Part shown: in pieces, positions 25,928-34,638 of the stretch
Numbering within the stretch: position 1 is the stretch's first letter
Layout of the letters: each line of letters opens with the position of its first letter
Source of the DNA: UBA11524 sp963590165
GTDB lineage: Bacteria > Bacillota > Clostridia > Christensenellales > Aristaeellaceae
Assembly (NCBI GenBank): GCA_963590165.1
Contig: CAVANO010000018.1
Span: 26,156-90,155, forward strand
Direction of reading: 5' to 3'
DNA: 64,000 nucleotides
Program-made: the position numbers and the translations under genes
Notes under the pieces: generated by a model
Seen by the model: only the letters and a program-made list of their open reading frames with translations
The model's database searches: none
What the model was told of the DNA's origin: nothing

Positions 25928-25961
25928 AGGAATCGCCTCCTAAAGGCACATTCACGTATGG

Positions 25962-26303
25962 TTAGTTCGGCAAACCCATGTCAATATCTGCCGCCTCGGT
26001 CACGATGCGGAAGATGTCCGCCACAGCCTGCTGAAGGCGCATTTCCGCCAGCATGTACTGACTGACTTCCGGCTTCGTAAACAGCAGCGACGTGATGCCC
26101 TGAAAGCGCTGCATGTCATCAGCATCCGCCTGTGCGCCGGAAACTGCCGCCATTTGCAGCTTCACCTGCAGTTTCTTGTACTCCTTGATGAGTGCCGCTG
26201 TCGTTTCATCTGCCATAACGGTCTCCTTCAGGGCATGATACGTCTGATATTCCTCGCTTTGCCGGATATCCTGTGCAAGGCGGTGCGCATTGCTGTATTC
26301 CAT
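25962..26303 (-). CDS. YlbF family regulator
   Basis: This 113-residue, mostly helical protein has the YlbF/YmcA pattern: AHRLAQDIRQSEEYQTYHALKETV, then AALIKEYKKLQVKLQ and FTKPEVSQYMLAEMRLQQAVADI. In Bacillus, YlbF and YmcA form a complex with YaaT that affects RNase Y and differentiation. It lies between the RNase J gene and mltG, so a link to RNA turnover is plausible. The start follows AAAGGAATC. Confidence 0.85.
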   Translation of the reverse strand: MEYSNAHRLAQDIRQSEEYQTYHALKETVMADETTAALIKEYKKLQVKLQMAAVSGAQADADDMQRFQGITSLLFTKPEVSQYMLAEMRLQQAVADIFRIVTEAADIDMGLPN

Positions 26304-26389
26304 AGAACTTGATTCCTTTCGTTTTATTGCAAAAAGAGAGAAACACATTGCTGTGCTCCTCCCTATTGTATCAGATGCAACGGTGCATG

Positions 26390-28072
26390 TCAAACGTCCA
26401 GAATGATCGGCAGGATCATCGGGTTACGCTTAATCTTCTCGTAGATATACCGATGCAGTTCATCCTTGATACGGTTCTTGAGCGCCGGCCATTCCTCACC
26501 TGCCAGCGACGACTGCGACAGAATCTGCCGGACGACGTCGCGCATGCTCTCAATGATATCCTCATTCTCGCGGACGTAGATGAAACCGCGGCTGATAATA
26601 TCAGGGCCGGACACGAGGCGCTCATCATCGCGGTGAATTGCCATGACGACGATAATCAGACCATCCTGACTGAGGTGCTTGCGGTCGCGCAGAACGACGT
26701 TGCCGACGTCGCCGATGCCCAGGCCATCCACCAACACCGCGCCGGTCTGAATCTGCTCGGCGAGATACAGGCCGTCCTGATCCATTTCAACTACCTGACC
26801 GACTTCCGGGATCAGAATGTCCGTGCTGTTCATGCCCATTGATTCAGCAAGCAGCGCATGCTGCCAGAGCATTCTGTACTCGCCGTGAACAGGAATGAAG
26901 TACTTCGGACGGACAAGCGCATGCATCAATTTGAGCTCTTCCTGGCACGCGTGACCGGATACATGAACCTCTGCCAGCGCTTTGTAGATGACATTCGCGC
27001 CGCAACGGTACAGCTGGTCGATGACGCGGCTAATGCTCTTTTCGTTGCCGGGAATCGGGGTCGCAGAGATGATGACAGTGTCACTCTGGCGGATTTGCAG
27101 CTTGCGGTGCTCGCTGTACGCCATGCGCGTCAGTCCCGCCATCGGCTCGCCTTGGCTGCCTGTGGTCATGACGAGAATTTCTTCATCCGGATACTGGTCG
27201 AGCGCGTCTGCCTCAATCAGCGCCTCCTGAGGAATGCGCAATTCGCCAATCTGCATGGCAACGCGGCTGACGTTCACCATGCTTCTACCGATGAAGCAGA
27301 CACGGCGGCCGTAGCGCATCGCGTTATCGATGACCATCTGCATACGATGAATGTTCGACGCGAACATGGCAACAATGACTCTGCCCTTCGCTTCGCGGAA
27401 CATGTTTTCAAATGTCACACCGATTTTCTTTTCGGAGATCGTATGACCGGGACGTTCTACATTTGTCGATTCGCACAGCATCGCCAGCACGCCGCGTTCG
27501 CCCAACTCGGCGAAGGACGCGAGGTCGGTGATGTTGCCGTCAACCGGCGTATAGTCAATCTTGAAGTCGCCCGTCACAACGACTGTGCCTGCCGGACAGG
27601 TCAGTGCAATGGCGCATGCACCGGCGATGGAATGGCTGACATGGATGAAACGCGCCGTAAAGTTCTTGCCGAGCTTCACCTCATCACGAGGCTGAACGAC
27701 CTGCATCGGGATGCCCTGAATGCGGTGCTCCTTCAATTTCAGGTCAACAAGCGCCAGTGTCAGTTTCGTGCCGTAGAGCGGTGCGGGCACCTGACGGAGG
27801 ATGTACGGCGTCGCACCGATATGGTCCTCATGGCCGTGGGTAAAGAGGTAACCTCTCAGGTTGCGCTTCTTTTCCACCAGATACGAAACATCCGGGATGA
27901 CCAGGTCAACGCCGAGCATGTCCTCTTTGGGAAAGATACTGCCGCAATCGACCACGACAATATCATCCTCATATTCGAAGACCGTCATATTCTTGCCGAT
28001 CTCATCAACACCGCCAAGGCTGACGATCCGCAGACGGCTTGTCGGCTGTACTGCTTTCGCCTTTGGGCTCAT
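26390..28072 (-). CDS. rnj: Ribonuclease J
   Basis: The 560-residue metallo-beta-lactamase/beta-CASP RNase starts near LRIVSLGGVDEIGKNM and carries the zinc motif FTHGHEDHIGA. VTGDFKIDYTPVDG, the beta-CASP region and HVSGHACQEEL also appear, with VHGEYRM and a C-terminal domain. RNase J has 5'-exonuclease and endonuclease activity in mRNA decay and rRNA maturation. The gene has an unusually long leader of roughly 310 nt with stem-loop potential and its own promoter. Confidence 0.96.
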   Translation of the reverse strand: MSPKAKAVQPTSRLRIVSLGGVDEIGKNMTVFEYEDDIVVVDCGSIFPKEDMLGVDLVIPDVSYLVEKKRNLRGYLFTHGHEDHIGATPYILRQVPAPLYGTKLTLALVDLKLKEHRIQGIPMQVVQPRDEVKLGKNFTARFIHVSHSIAGACAIALTCPAGTVVVTGDFKIDYTPVDGNITDLASFAELGERGVLAMLCESTNVERPGHTISEKKIGVTFENMFREAKGRVIVAMFASNIHRMQMVIDNAMRYGRRVCFIGRSMVNVSRVAMQIGELRIPQEALIEADALDQYPDEEILVMTTGSQGEPMAGLTRMAYSEHRKLQIRQSDTVIISATPIPGNEKSISRVIDQLYRCGANVIYKALAEVHVSGHACQEELKLMHALVRPKYFIPVHGEYRMLWQHALLAESMGMNSTDILIPEVGQVVEMDQDGLYLAEQIQTGAVLVDGLGIGDVGNVVLRDRKHLSQDGLIIVVMAIHRDDERLVSGPDIISRGFIYVRENEDIIESMRDVVRQILSQSSLAGEEWPALKNRIKDELHRYIYEKIKRNPMILPIILDV

Positions 28073-28079
28073 TCGATCA

Positions 28080-28385
28080 CTCTTCTTTCTTTACACAATA
28101 AGGAAAACTCAAACTTCCACTCAAGGGAAGCAAAATCCGATGCTGAAGGTCATGGTGCAAAGCACGCTTTCATCGCATGACAACAAAAAACACGCGATGC
28201 CTTCCCGAATCGTATTCATTTGCAGGCACAGCCCGTTCCATCGCCGCAGGACGAGTGCATAAAATCCTCTCCACCGGCGACGTCCCCTCTTCCACAAATC
28301 CGACTTTTCCCTTCACATCATCATTCCGGAACAGCGGTGCCTGAATGTGTCTTGCTCATTCAAACGATTGAACAAAACCTATCGT
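28080..28385 (-). other. Long, probably structured 5' leader of the RNase J gene
   Basis: This stretch between the RNase J start and its promoter holds no convincing protein. On the minus strand it can form several stems. CGTCGCCG pairs with CGGCGATG around a small inner hairpin, CATCGC pairs with GCGATG around a T-rich loop, and GAATG pairs with CATTC. I could not match it to 6S RNA, RNase P or a riboswitch. It may be an autoregulatory leader, as RNase mRNAs often have. Confidence 0.4.
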
Positions 28386-28391
28386 TGAATT

Positions 28392-28400
28392 ATTATATCA
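28392..28400 (-). promoter_or_regulatory. Extended -10 promoter of the RNase J gene
   Basis: The minus strand shows TGATATAAT (28400-28392), an extended -10 element. The -35 position holds only a weak TGGATT. It starts directly after the glyA terminator. Confidence 0.55.
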
Positions 28401-28408
28401 CATATTGC

Positions 28409-28461
28409 AAAAAAAATCCACTGGAATTTAGCCGAAAAACCGGTCTAAATTTCGTGGATTT
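28409..28461 (-). terminator. Terminator of glyA
   Basis: On the minus strand AAATCCAC...AAATTTAG.CCG pairs with CGG.TAAATT...GTGGATTT in a long stem, followed by eight Ts. It is about 50 bp beyond the glyA stop. Confidence 0.85.
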
Positions 28462-28509
28462 GATGAAAATGTATGAATTTTTAGTTGTAATATCTGGAAA
28501 AGCAGCCGA

Positions 28510-29745
28510 TTATGCCTGATAGAGCGAGAAGTTCTTCATGAACGCCTCGACCTCGTTCTTCACCGCCGGCACGGCAGCTTCACCCTCGCGGACAACGCGT
28601 GCAATCCACGCAGCAACCTTCTCCATATCCGCTTCTTTGAAACCGCGGCTCGTCACAGCAGGCGTACCAACGCGGATGCCGCTCGTCACGAACGGCGAAC
28701 GCGTTTCGTTCGGTACGGTGTTCTTGTTAACAGTGATGTTTGCATCCTCCAGCAGCTTCTCCAGCATTTTGCCGGTCATTTCGGTGCCGGTGAAGTCCAG
28801 CAAGAGCAGGTGGTTGTCTGTACCGTCAGACACCATATTGATGCCTTCGCGGCGCAGCGCGTTTTCGAGCGCCTTCGCATTAGCGACAATCTGATGCTGA
28901 TATGCCTTGAATTCGGGCTTGAGCGCCTCGCCGAAGCAAACCGCCTTCGCAGCGATGATGTGCATGAGCGGACCGCCTTGCGTGCCCGGGAAAATTGCCT
29001 TATCAATCGCCTTGCCGTACTGCTCGCGGCACATAATCATGCCGCCGCGCGGTCCGCGGAGCGTCTTGTGGGTCGTTGTCGTGACGAAATCAGCATACGG
29101 CACGGGCGACGGATGCTCCCCTGCCGCCACGAGACCAGCAATATGCGCGATGTCGACCATCATCAGAGCACCGACTTCATCGCAGATTTCGCGGATTTTC
29201 GCAAAATCAATCGTACGCGGATAGGCAGACGCGCCGGAAACGATCATCTTCGGCTTGCATTCAAGCGCCTGCGCACGCATCGCATCATAGTCAATGTATC
29301 CCTGGTCATTCACACCATACGCAACGAAATTAAAGTATTTGCCCGAAATGTTGACCGGGCTGCCATGCGTCAGGTGACCGCCGTTGGACAGACTCATGCC
29401 CATGACGGTATCGCCCGGCTGAAGCATAGCAAAATATACCGCCGTATTCGCCTGCGCACCGGAATGCGGCTGAACATTCACATATTCACAGCCAAACAGT
29501 TCCTTTGCACGTTCGCGCGCCAGATTTTCCACCACGTCAACGCATTCGCAGCCGCCATAATAGCGATGTGCCGGATAACCCTCAGCGTACTTATTCGTCA
29601 GACAGGAGCCCATAGCCGCCATCACGGCTTCTGATACGAAATTTTCCGAGGCAATCAGTTCAATGTGCGAGCGTTGACGCTGCAATTCTGCTTCAATCGC
29701 ATCCGCAATCTGCGGGTCTTCACGGCGAATCAACTCGATTTCCAT
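28510..29745 (-). CDS. glyA: Serine hydroxymethyltransferase
   Basis: The 411-residue PLP enzyme converts serine and tetrahydrofolate to glycine and 5,10-methylene-THF. It has the typical start REDPQIADAIEAELQRQR, IELIASENFVS, the EGYPAHRYYGG site and the PLP lysine in VTTTTHKTLRGPRGG (Lys227). Length is standard. The start follows GGAGGACGG. It stands alone with its own terminator. Confidence 0.97.
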   Translation of the reverse strand: MEIELIRREDPQIADAIEAELQRQRSHIELIASENFVSEAVMAAMGSCLTNKYAEGYPAHRYYGGCECVDVVENLARERAKELFGCEYVNVQPHSGAQANTAVYFAMLQPGDTVMGMSLSNGGHLTHGSPVNISGKYFNFVAYGVNDQGYIDYDAMRAQALECKPKMIVSGASAYPRTIDFAKIREICDEVGALMMVDIAHIAGLVAAGEHPSPVPYADFVTTTTHKTLRGPRGGMIMCREQYGKAIDKAIFPGTQGGPLMHIIAAKAVCFGEALKPEFKAYQHQIVANAKALENALRREGINMVSDGTDNHLLLLDFTGTEMTGKMLEKLLEDANITVNKNTVPNETRSPFVTSGIRVGTPAVTSRGFKEADMEKVAAWIARVVREGEAAVPAVKNEVEAFMKNFSLYQA

Positions 29746-29861
29746 CTATTCCGTCCTCCATTTCAGTCATGCCGTCTGTTGGCGGCATTGCTTACATTCT
29801 GCTTTCATTTCAATTATAAGGGCAGATTTTTACTTTGTCCAGTGAAAAACAAAATAGATAC

Positions 29862-29990
29862 AAAAAAACCGCCTGCTCAGACTGAGCAACCCCGCAGCAC
29901 ATCCGAAAAGCGCTTATTGCTGCTTCCTCTCGGACCTGACAAGGTTCACACCGACGGATCGCACAGGACCCAATCGTCATTGCAAACGGC
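29862..29990 (-). ncRNA. ffs: Bacterial small SRP RNA (4.5S-like)
   Basis: On the minus strand the conserved apical domain of SRP RNA is visible: GTCAGGTCC, then GAGAGGAAGCAGC around 29921-29944, flanked by complementary arms. The 5' end GCCGTTTGC pairs with GCAGGCGGT at the 3' end, allowing G-U pairs, and a T-run follows. The RNA binds Ffh and targets membrane proteins. It has its own promoter ending 7 bp upstream. Confidence 0.9.
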
Positions 29991-29996
29991 CTATAT

Positions 29997-30025
29997 AGTA
30001 TAGCCGAAAGCAGCGAAATTTGCAA
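29997..30025 (-). promoter_or_regulatory. Promoter of the SRP RNA gene
   Basis: On the minus strand TTGCAA (30025-30020) is 17 bp from TATACT (30002-29997). It sits at the correct distance from the predicted RNA 5' end at about 29990. Confidence 0.75.
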
Positions 30026-30068
30026 GCGAACATAAGTTCTTGCCCGTAAAAACATTTTCTCATACATA

Positions 30069-30100
30069 TTGACGTACGCAATGAATTGTGCTACTATACT
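30069..30100 (+). promoter_or_regulatory. metK promoter
   Basis: TTGACG (30069-30074) is followed 17 bp later by TACTAT or 20 bp later by TATACT (30095-30100). It lies directly upstream of the SAM riboswitch. Confidence 0.6.
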
Positions 30101-30118
30101 TTTGCAAATGTAATAACC

Positions 30119-30235
30119 CTTATCACGAGTGGCAGAGGGACGGGCCCAATGAAGCCACGGCAACCGGCACGCAAGTGCATGGTGCCAATTCCCACAGTGC
30201 GCACACAGCTCACGCGAGCAGCACTGACAGATAAG
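30119..30235 (+). promoter_or_regulatory. SAM-I (S-box) riboswitch aptamer
   Basis: P1 is formed by CTTATC (30119-30124) and GATAAG (30230-30235). The core shows GAGTGGCAGAGGGACGGGCC, ATGAAGCC.CGGCAACC and GGTGCCAATTCC, all hallmarks of the SAM-I class. S-adenosylmethionine binding should favour the terminator just downstream and lower metK expression. Confidence 0.95.
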
Positions 30236-30256
30236 GACAATCGGTCTTGATTGATT

Positions 30257-30296
30257 CCCGGCTGTTTTGTGTGCAAGACAGTCGGGTTTTTTGCAG
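30257..30296 (+). terminator. Riboswitch-controlled terminator before metK
   Basis: CCCGGCTGTTTTG pairs with CAAGACAGTCGGG (G-U pairs allowed) around a TGTG loop and is followed by six Ts. It is the expression platform of the SAM-I riboswitch. Confidence 0.9.
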
Positions 30297-30341
30297 CTCT
30301 TTCCTATTTTTCAACCTGTTCTGCTGAAAGGAGCTACAAAA

Positions 30342-31511
30342 ATGCGTAAGTTCTTCACTTCGGAATCCGTCACGGAAGGTCATCCTGATAAGTTGTGCGA
30401 CCAAATTTCTGACGCCGTGCTCGACACCCTGCTCGCGCAGGATCCCATGAGCCGCGTTGCCTGTGAAACGTGCGCCACGACCGGCATGGTCATGGTCATG
30501 GGTGAAATCACCACCAAGGGTAAAATTGACATTCCCGCAGTCGTCCGTGATGTCGTGCTGGACATCGGTTATAACGACTCTTCCCTCTGCTTTGACGGCA
30601 ACACTTGCGCTGTGTTGTCGAGCATCCACGCGCAGAGCCCTGACATTGCCATGGGTGTCGATGCTGCGCTTGAAAGCCGCAATCACGAAGATGAACTTGA
30701 GAACGGTGCCGGCGACCAGGGTATGATGTTCGGGTATGCATGCAGCGAAACGCCGGAATACATGCCGACAGCCATCGCCTTCGCCCACCGCTTGACGCGC
30801 CGCCTGACCGAGGTTCGTAAGAACGGCACACTGCCGTGGCTCCGTCCCGACGGCAAAGCGCAGGTAACCATCGTCTATGAAGATGGCAAGCCTGTTGCAG
30901 TCGACACGATCGTTATCTCCACCCAGCACAGCCCTGACATTTCGCAAGAGGAGATTCGCGCGGCAATGCTTGAGCACGTCATCCGCCCTGTAATTCCTGC
31001 GGACATGCTCACGGCAGACACGCGCTACCTCATCAACCCGACCGGACGTTTTGTCATCGGCGGACCTGCCGGCGACTCCGGTCTGACCGGACGTAAAATC
31101 ATCGTCGACACCTACGGCGGCTACGCGCCCCACGGCGGCGGTGCATTCTCCGGCAAGGATCCGACAAAGGTTGACCGCAGTGCCGCTTATGCCGCACGCC
31201 ACATCGCCAAAAACATCGTTGCTGCCGGTCTGGCAGACAGCTGCGAAATTCAGGTTGCCTACGCCATCGGTGTCGCGCGTCCCGTCAGCTTGTTCATTGA
31301 CACGAAGGGCACCGGCGTTGTACCGGACGAAAAGCTCGTCGCCACAGTTGAAAAGCTTTTCGACATGCGTCCGAACGCCATCATTGAACGGCTGAACCTC
31401 CGCCGCCCGATTTACCGTGCGAACTGCAATTACGGTCACTTCGGCAAGCCTGATATGCCGTGGGAACAGCTCGACTACGTCGATGCGCTCCGCAAGGAAG
31501 TCCTCGGCTGA
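30342..31511 (+). CDS. metK: S-adenosylmethionine synthetase
   Basis: The 389-residue enzyme makes SAM from methionine and ATP. Motifs include SESVTEGHPDKLCDQISDAVLD, the signature GAGDQGMMFGYA and the GGGAFSGKDPTKVDRSAAY phosphate loop. The ATG at 30342 follows AAAGGAG; the upstream in-frame extension overlaps the riboswitch terminator and is ignored. It is monocistronic with terminators on both sides and is regulated by SAM through the leader. Confidence 0.97.
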   Translation: MRKFFTSESVTEGHPDKLCDQISDAVLDTLLAQDPMSRVACETCATTGMVMVMGEITTKGKIDIPAVVRDVVLDIGYNDSSLCFDGNTCAVLSSIHAQSPDIAMGVDAALESRNHEDELENGAGDQGMMFGYACSETPEYMPTAIAFAHRLTRRLTEVRKNGTLPWLRPDGKAQVTIVYEDGKPVAVDTIVISTQHSPDISQEEIRAAMLEHVIRPVIPADMLTADTRYLINPTGRFVIGGPAGDSGLTGRKIIVDTYGGYAPHGGGAFSGKDPTKVDRSAAYAARHIAKNIVAAGLADSCEIQVAYAIGVARPVSLFIDTKGTGVVPDEKLVATVEKLFDMRPNAIIERLNLRRPIYRANCNYGHFGKPDMPWEQLDYVDALRKEVLG

Positions 31512-31531
31512 TATCTTTTCTCGTTCATCAT

Positions 31532-31583
31532 GGAATGTGCATGCCTCCTTCACCGACGAAAAGGCATGCACATTCCTCTTTTT
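31532..31583 (+). terminator. Terminator of metK
   Basis: A perfect 15-bp stem (31532-31546 with 31562-31576, GGAATGTGCATGCCT) is followed by TCTTTTT. It starts 20 bp after the metK stop. Confidence 0.9.
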
Positions 31584-31626
31584 GTATCCTCCAAATGTGA
31601 CAAGCCGCGTAATATCGGCGTTTCGC

Positions 31627-31685
31627 TTGACATATCCGTTTTTTTGTATTATCATTGTATCCAAAGTGCAGCAAAAATGCACTTT
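31627..31685 (+). promoter_or_regulatory. Promoter and dyad operator of the GntR gene
   Basis: TTGACA (31627-31632) is 17 bp from TATCAT (31650-31655). Just downstream AAAGTGCA (31663-31670) and TGCACTTT (31678-31685) form a perfect dyad with a 7-bp spacer. The dyad overlaps the expected transcription start and could bind the GntR protein encoded next. Confidence 0.65.
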
Positions 31686-31707
31686 CATTCCCGAAGGAGT
31701 TGATTCC

Positions 31708-32397
31708 ATGGCAGCCGTTACCTTTCAGCCCATGATGGAAAGCCGTCCAATCCGCGAAATTGCCTATGAAGTGCTCAAGCATGCCATCATCACCGGCGAA
31801 ATTCCTGCCGGCGAGCGCATTGTCGAAACGGAATATGCAGACCGCCTGCACATCAGCCGTACGCCGCTCCGTGAAGCGCTGCGGAAGCTTGAGCGTGACG
31901 GTCTTGTCGAATACATTCAGCGGCGCGGCGTCATTGTCCGTGCCTTCACCATTGCCGATGTCGAGGAAATCTACACCATCCGCAACGCACTCGAAATGCT
32001 GACGCTGCCTGCCATCATCGAAAAGGCAACTGCTGAGGATATTGCAAACCTTCGCGACCGCCTGCACGAGATGGACAGCGTGATGGAGAACCGCGACTTC
32101 GAGACGCTCTCACCCATGGCGCGCGCATTTCACCGGCAGATGACCGAGATTTGCGCAATGAACCGTATCCTCCGCGTCATTGAGGGACAGGATCAGTACA
32201 TCACGCGCTTCTCCTCCATGGCGATTTCACAGGAGAACCGCCTGCTTCAGGCACATGAAGAGCATTACAAGCTGGTGGATTACATCGAGCAGCGCGATCT
32301 GGAGCACTTCCAGAAGCTCATGCACCGCCACATCGAACGCAGCAAGGAGAAGTGCCTCGAGGCGCTTCAAATCCAACGCAAGCAGCAGAATCTATAA
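31708..32397 (+). CDS. GntR-family transcriptional regulator (FadR subfamily)
   Basis: The 229-residue regulator has an N-terminal winged helix (AYEVLKHAIITGEIPAGERIVETEYADRLHISRTPLREALRKLERDGLVEY) and a helical FCD ligand domain with metal-type histidines (AFHRQMTEIC, HIERSKEKC). The start follows GAAGGAG. It lies 23 bp before an oligoendopeptidase gene and shares its transcript. The ligand is unknown; FCD domains usually bind carboxylic acids. Confidence 0.92.
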   Translation: MAAVTFQPMMESRPIREIAYEVLKHAIITGEIPAGERIVETEYADRLHISRTPLREALRKLERDGLVEYIQRRGVIVRAFTIADVEEIYTIRNALEMLTLPAIIEKATAEDIANLRDRLHEMDSVMENRDFETLSPMARAFHRQMTEICAMNRILRVIEGQDQYITRFSSMAISQENRLLQAHEEHYKLVDYIEQRDLEHFQKLMHRHIERSKEKCLEALQIQRKQQNL

Positions 32398-32420
32398 TCA
32401 TCATAGAGGAGGCATTCCCC

Positions 32421-34172
32421 ATGAATCCAAACTGGGATCTGTCGTTTTACTACAAGGGCTTTGATGACCCGGCGTTTGCAGCTGATTTGGCGCGCTATCC
32501 CAAGGAAGTCGAAGCACTCAAGCGCATTCTTGACAGTGATCTCGCCGACCTGCCCAAGCTGGAAGCTGTCGCCGACCAGCAGGAAAAACTCGCCGCACTC
32601 AGCGACCGTCTATGGAGCTACTGCGCACTGACGATGTACGTCGATGCCAGCAACGCTACTGCCGCCAAATACGCTGACATGCTCGATGTTGTAGGCAACA
32701 ACGCGCACATCGTGTCCAGCGCTGTCATCCGCTATATCGGCAGCCTGACGAATCTCGAGGAACTGATTGCCGCCTCCCCAAAGCTGCAGGCAATTGCCTT
32801 CGCCCTGCGTGAATCCGCCCAGGAGGCGCACCACACCATTCCTGCGGACATCGAGCCATGGATTCTTGACATGCAGCTCTCCGGCGGCAGCGCGTTCAGC
32901 CAGTTGCGCGACAAGCTTGATTCTACCCATACAGCGAATTACCGCGGCAAGGAAATTCCGCTGTCCGCCGTTCGCGGTTTGGCGTATGACCCCGATGCTT
33001 CCGTCCGCAAGGATGCCTATGAAGCTGAGCTCGCTTCCTACAAGAAGATGGAGCTGCCGATGTCCTATTGTCTGAATTCCATCAAGATGGAGGCACGCAC
33101 GCTTGCCAAGGCAAAGGGCTTCGATTCCGTGCTGGACATGACGCTGAGCAGCTCGCGCATGGATCGCGAAACGCTCGATGCGATGCTGACTGCCATCAAA
33201 GAGTATCTGCCGGAGTTCCGTCGCTATTTAAAGACGAAAGCCGCGCTGCTCGGTCACACGAATGGGCTGCCGTTCTACGACCTGTTCGCCCCAATTGGAC
33301 ACAGCGTCCGCTCCTACACCATCGAAGAGGCGCATGACATTCTCGTCCGCCTGATGAGTCAGTTCACGCCGGAGATGGGCAAGTTTATCGATCATGCCTT
33401 CCAAAACCGCTGGATTGATATGTTCCCGCGCGAGGGCAAGACGGGCGGCGCTTTCTGTGAAGCTGCGCATTTTGCTGACCGTTCTGTCGTTATGACAAAC
33501 TTTACAGGCAGCTTCTCCGATGTGTCCACCATCGCTCATGAACTCGGTCACGCGTGGCACAACCGCTGCATGGCAGGTCTCCCCTACGCGATGATCAATG
33601 CACCCATGCCGCTTGCTGAAACCGCATCCATCTTCAATGAGCAGATGCTCGCGCACATGGTGCTCAAGGATGCTGCCCCTGAAGAGCAACTAACGTTGCT
33701 CGAAAGCAGCCTGATGGAGACGACACAGTCCATCGTTGATATCTACAGCCGCTATCTGTTCGAGACGGAAGTCATCGAGACACGTGCCGACCACGCCATG
33801 ACGGTCGATGAACTGAAGGATGCCATGCTCCGTGCGCAGGACGCCTCTTACGGCGACGGTCTTGACCCTAATCTGCGCCATCCGTACATGTGGGCATGCA
33901 AGAGCCACTATTATTCCTCCGGCTATAATTTCTACAACTTCCCCTATGCCTTCGGCGAGCTGTTCGGCAAGGGCGTGTTTGCGCAGTACCTGCAAAAGGG
34001 CTCTTCCTTTGTGCCGGATTACTGCAAGTTGCTGCGTTCCTGCGGTTCGGGTACCATTGCCGAGGTTGCCGCAAGCGTCGGTATCGATGTCCGCAATCCC
34101 GACTTCTGGCGTTCAAGCCTCAATGTCGTGAAGGAAAGCATCGACCGCTTCTGTGAACTTGCCAAGCAGTAA
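32421..34172 (+). CDS. pepF: M3 family oligoendopeptidase F
   Basis: The 583-residue zinc metallopeptidase carries HELGH at residues 373-377 within STIAHELGHAWH, and a downstream Glu in ETASIFNEQML. The C-terminal YSSGYNFYNFPYAFG is typical of PepF. It degrades short peptides in the cytoplasm. The start follows GAGGAGG. Co-transcription with a GntR regulator suggests nutrient-dependent control. Confidence 0.93.
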   Translation: MNPNWDLSFYYKGFDDPAFAADLARYPKEVEALKRILDSDLADLPKLEAVADQQEKLAALSDRLWSYCALTMYVDASNATAAKYADMLDVVGNNAHIVSSAVIRYIGSLTNLEELIAASPKLQAIAFALRESAQEAHHTIPADIEPWILDMQLSGGSAFSQLRDKLDSTHTANYRGKEIPLSAVRGLAYDPDASVRKDAYEAELASYKKMELPMSYCLNSIKMEARTLAKAKGFDSVLDMTLSSSRMDRETLDAMLTAIKEYLPEFRRYLKTKAALLGHTNGLPFYDLFAPIGHSVRSYTIEEAHDILVRLMSQFTPEMGKFIDHAFQNRWIDMFPREGKTGGAFCEAAHFADRSVVMTNFTGSFSDVSTIAHELGHAWHNRCMAGLPYAMINAPMPLAETASIFNEQMLAHMVLKDAAPEEQLTLLESSLMETTQSIVDIYSRYLFETEVIETRADHAMTVDELKDAMLRAQDASYGDGLDPNLRHPYMWACKSHYYSSGYNFYNFPYAFGELFGKGVFAQYLQKGSSFVPDYCKLLRSCGSGTIAEVAASVGIDVRNPDFWRSSLNVVKESIDRFCELAKQ

Positions 34173-34180
34173 ATTCATGC

Positions 34181-34215
34181 ATCCGCTGTACGGTTTCCGT
34201 GCAGCGGATTATTTT
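34181..34215 (+). terminator. Terminator of the gntR-pepF operon
   Basis: A 13-bp stem (34181-34193 with 34197-34209, ATCCGCTGTACGG with one mismatch) closes a TTT loop and is followed by TATTTT. It starts 8 bp after the pepF stop. Confidence 0.75.
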
Positions 34216-34222
34216 GCACACG

Positions 34223-34268
34223 AAAAGAGGCTGAACCATCGAGACTATCTCGTGATTCAGCCTTTTTT
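34223..34268. terminator. Bidirectional terminator between pepF and secG
   Basis: AGGCTGAA pairs with TTCAGCCT at the ends of a 20-nt loop containing a second small stem. AAAAG lies on the left and a T-run on the right. It can stop secG transcription and back up the pepF terminator. Confidence 0.7.
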
Positions 34269-34284
34269 CACGCAATTGCGACGC

Positions 34285-34521
34285 TTATTTGACCAGCAGC
34301 ATCAGCAGCGAGCAGACAACAAAAACCGCAGCAGCAATTTTCGTACCCAGAGCCAGCTTTGCTTCCGCGCTCTTGGCCTTGTGCTTATCAAAATAGCTGT
34401 CGAACGTGCCTGCGATGGCACCCAAGCCCTTCACGTTGCTGCTTTGCATCAGCACGGTGAAGATCATGAACAGCGCAGACAGCGTAATGATAACCGTCAG
34501 AATCACACCAAATGCACTCAT
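34285..34521 (-). CDS. secG: Preprotein translocase subunit SecG
   Basis: This 78-residue protein has two membrane helices (VILTVIITLSALFMIFTVLMQ and IAAAVFVVCSLLMLLV). Between them is the conserved cytoplasmic stretch QSSNVKGLGAIAG. SecG supports SecYEG-mediated export. The start follows AAGGAGGTG. In many Firmicutes secG precedes rnr and smpB; here it is alone. Confidence 0.93.
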   Translation of the reverse strand: MSAFGVILTVIITLSALFMIFTVLMQSSNVKGLGAIAGTFDSYFDKHKAKSAEAKLALGTKIAAAVFVVCSLLMLLVK

Positions 34522-34557
34522 TGCTCACACCTCCTTGGGGAGAAATCAACGCTTTAC

Positions 34558-34586
34558 AGTGTATCATATTTTTCCCCGGAACGCAA
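34558..34586 (-). promoter_or_regulatory. secG promoter
   Basis: On the minus strand TTGCGT (34586-34581) is 17 bp from TACACT (34563-34558), about 40 bp upstream of the secG start. Confidence 0.55.
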
Positions 34587-34638
34587 GTGCTTTTGCGAAA
34601 TTTAGCGTTCAGCAGCAAATCAGCCTATTGCTGATCAA

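Noticed and set aside
28220..28519. 99-codon plus-strand ORF in the RNase J leader
   Set aside because: It crosses the glyA terminator and the RNase J promoter and has no ribosome site.
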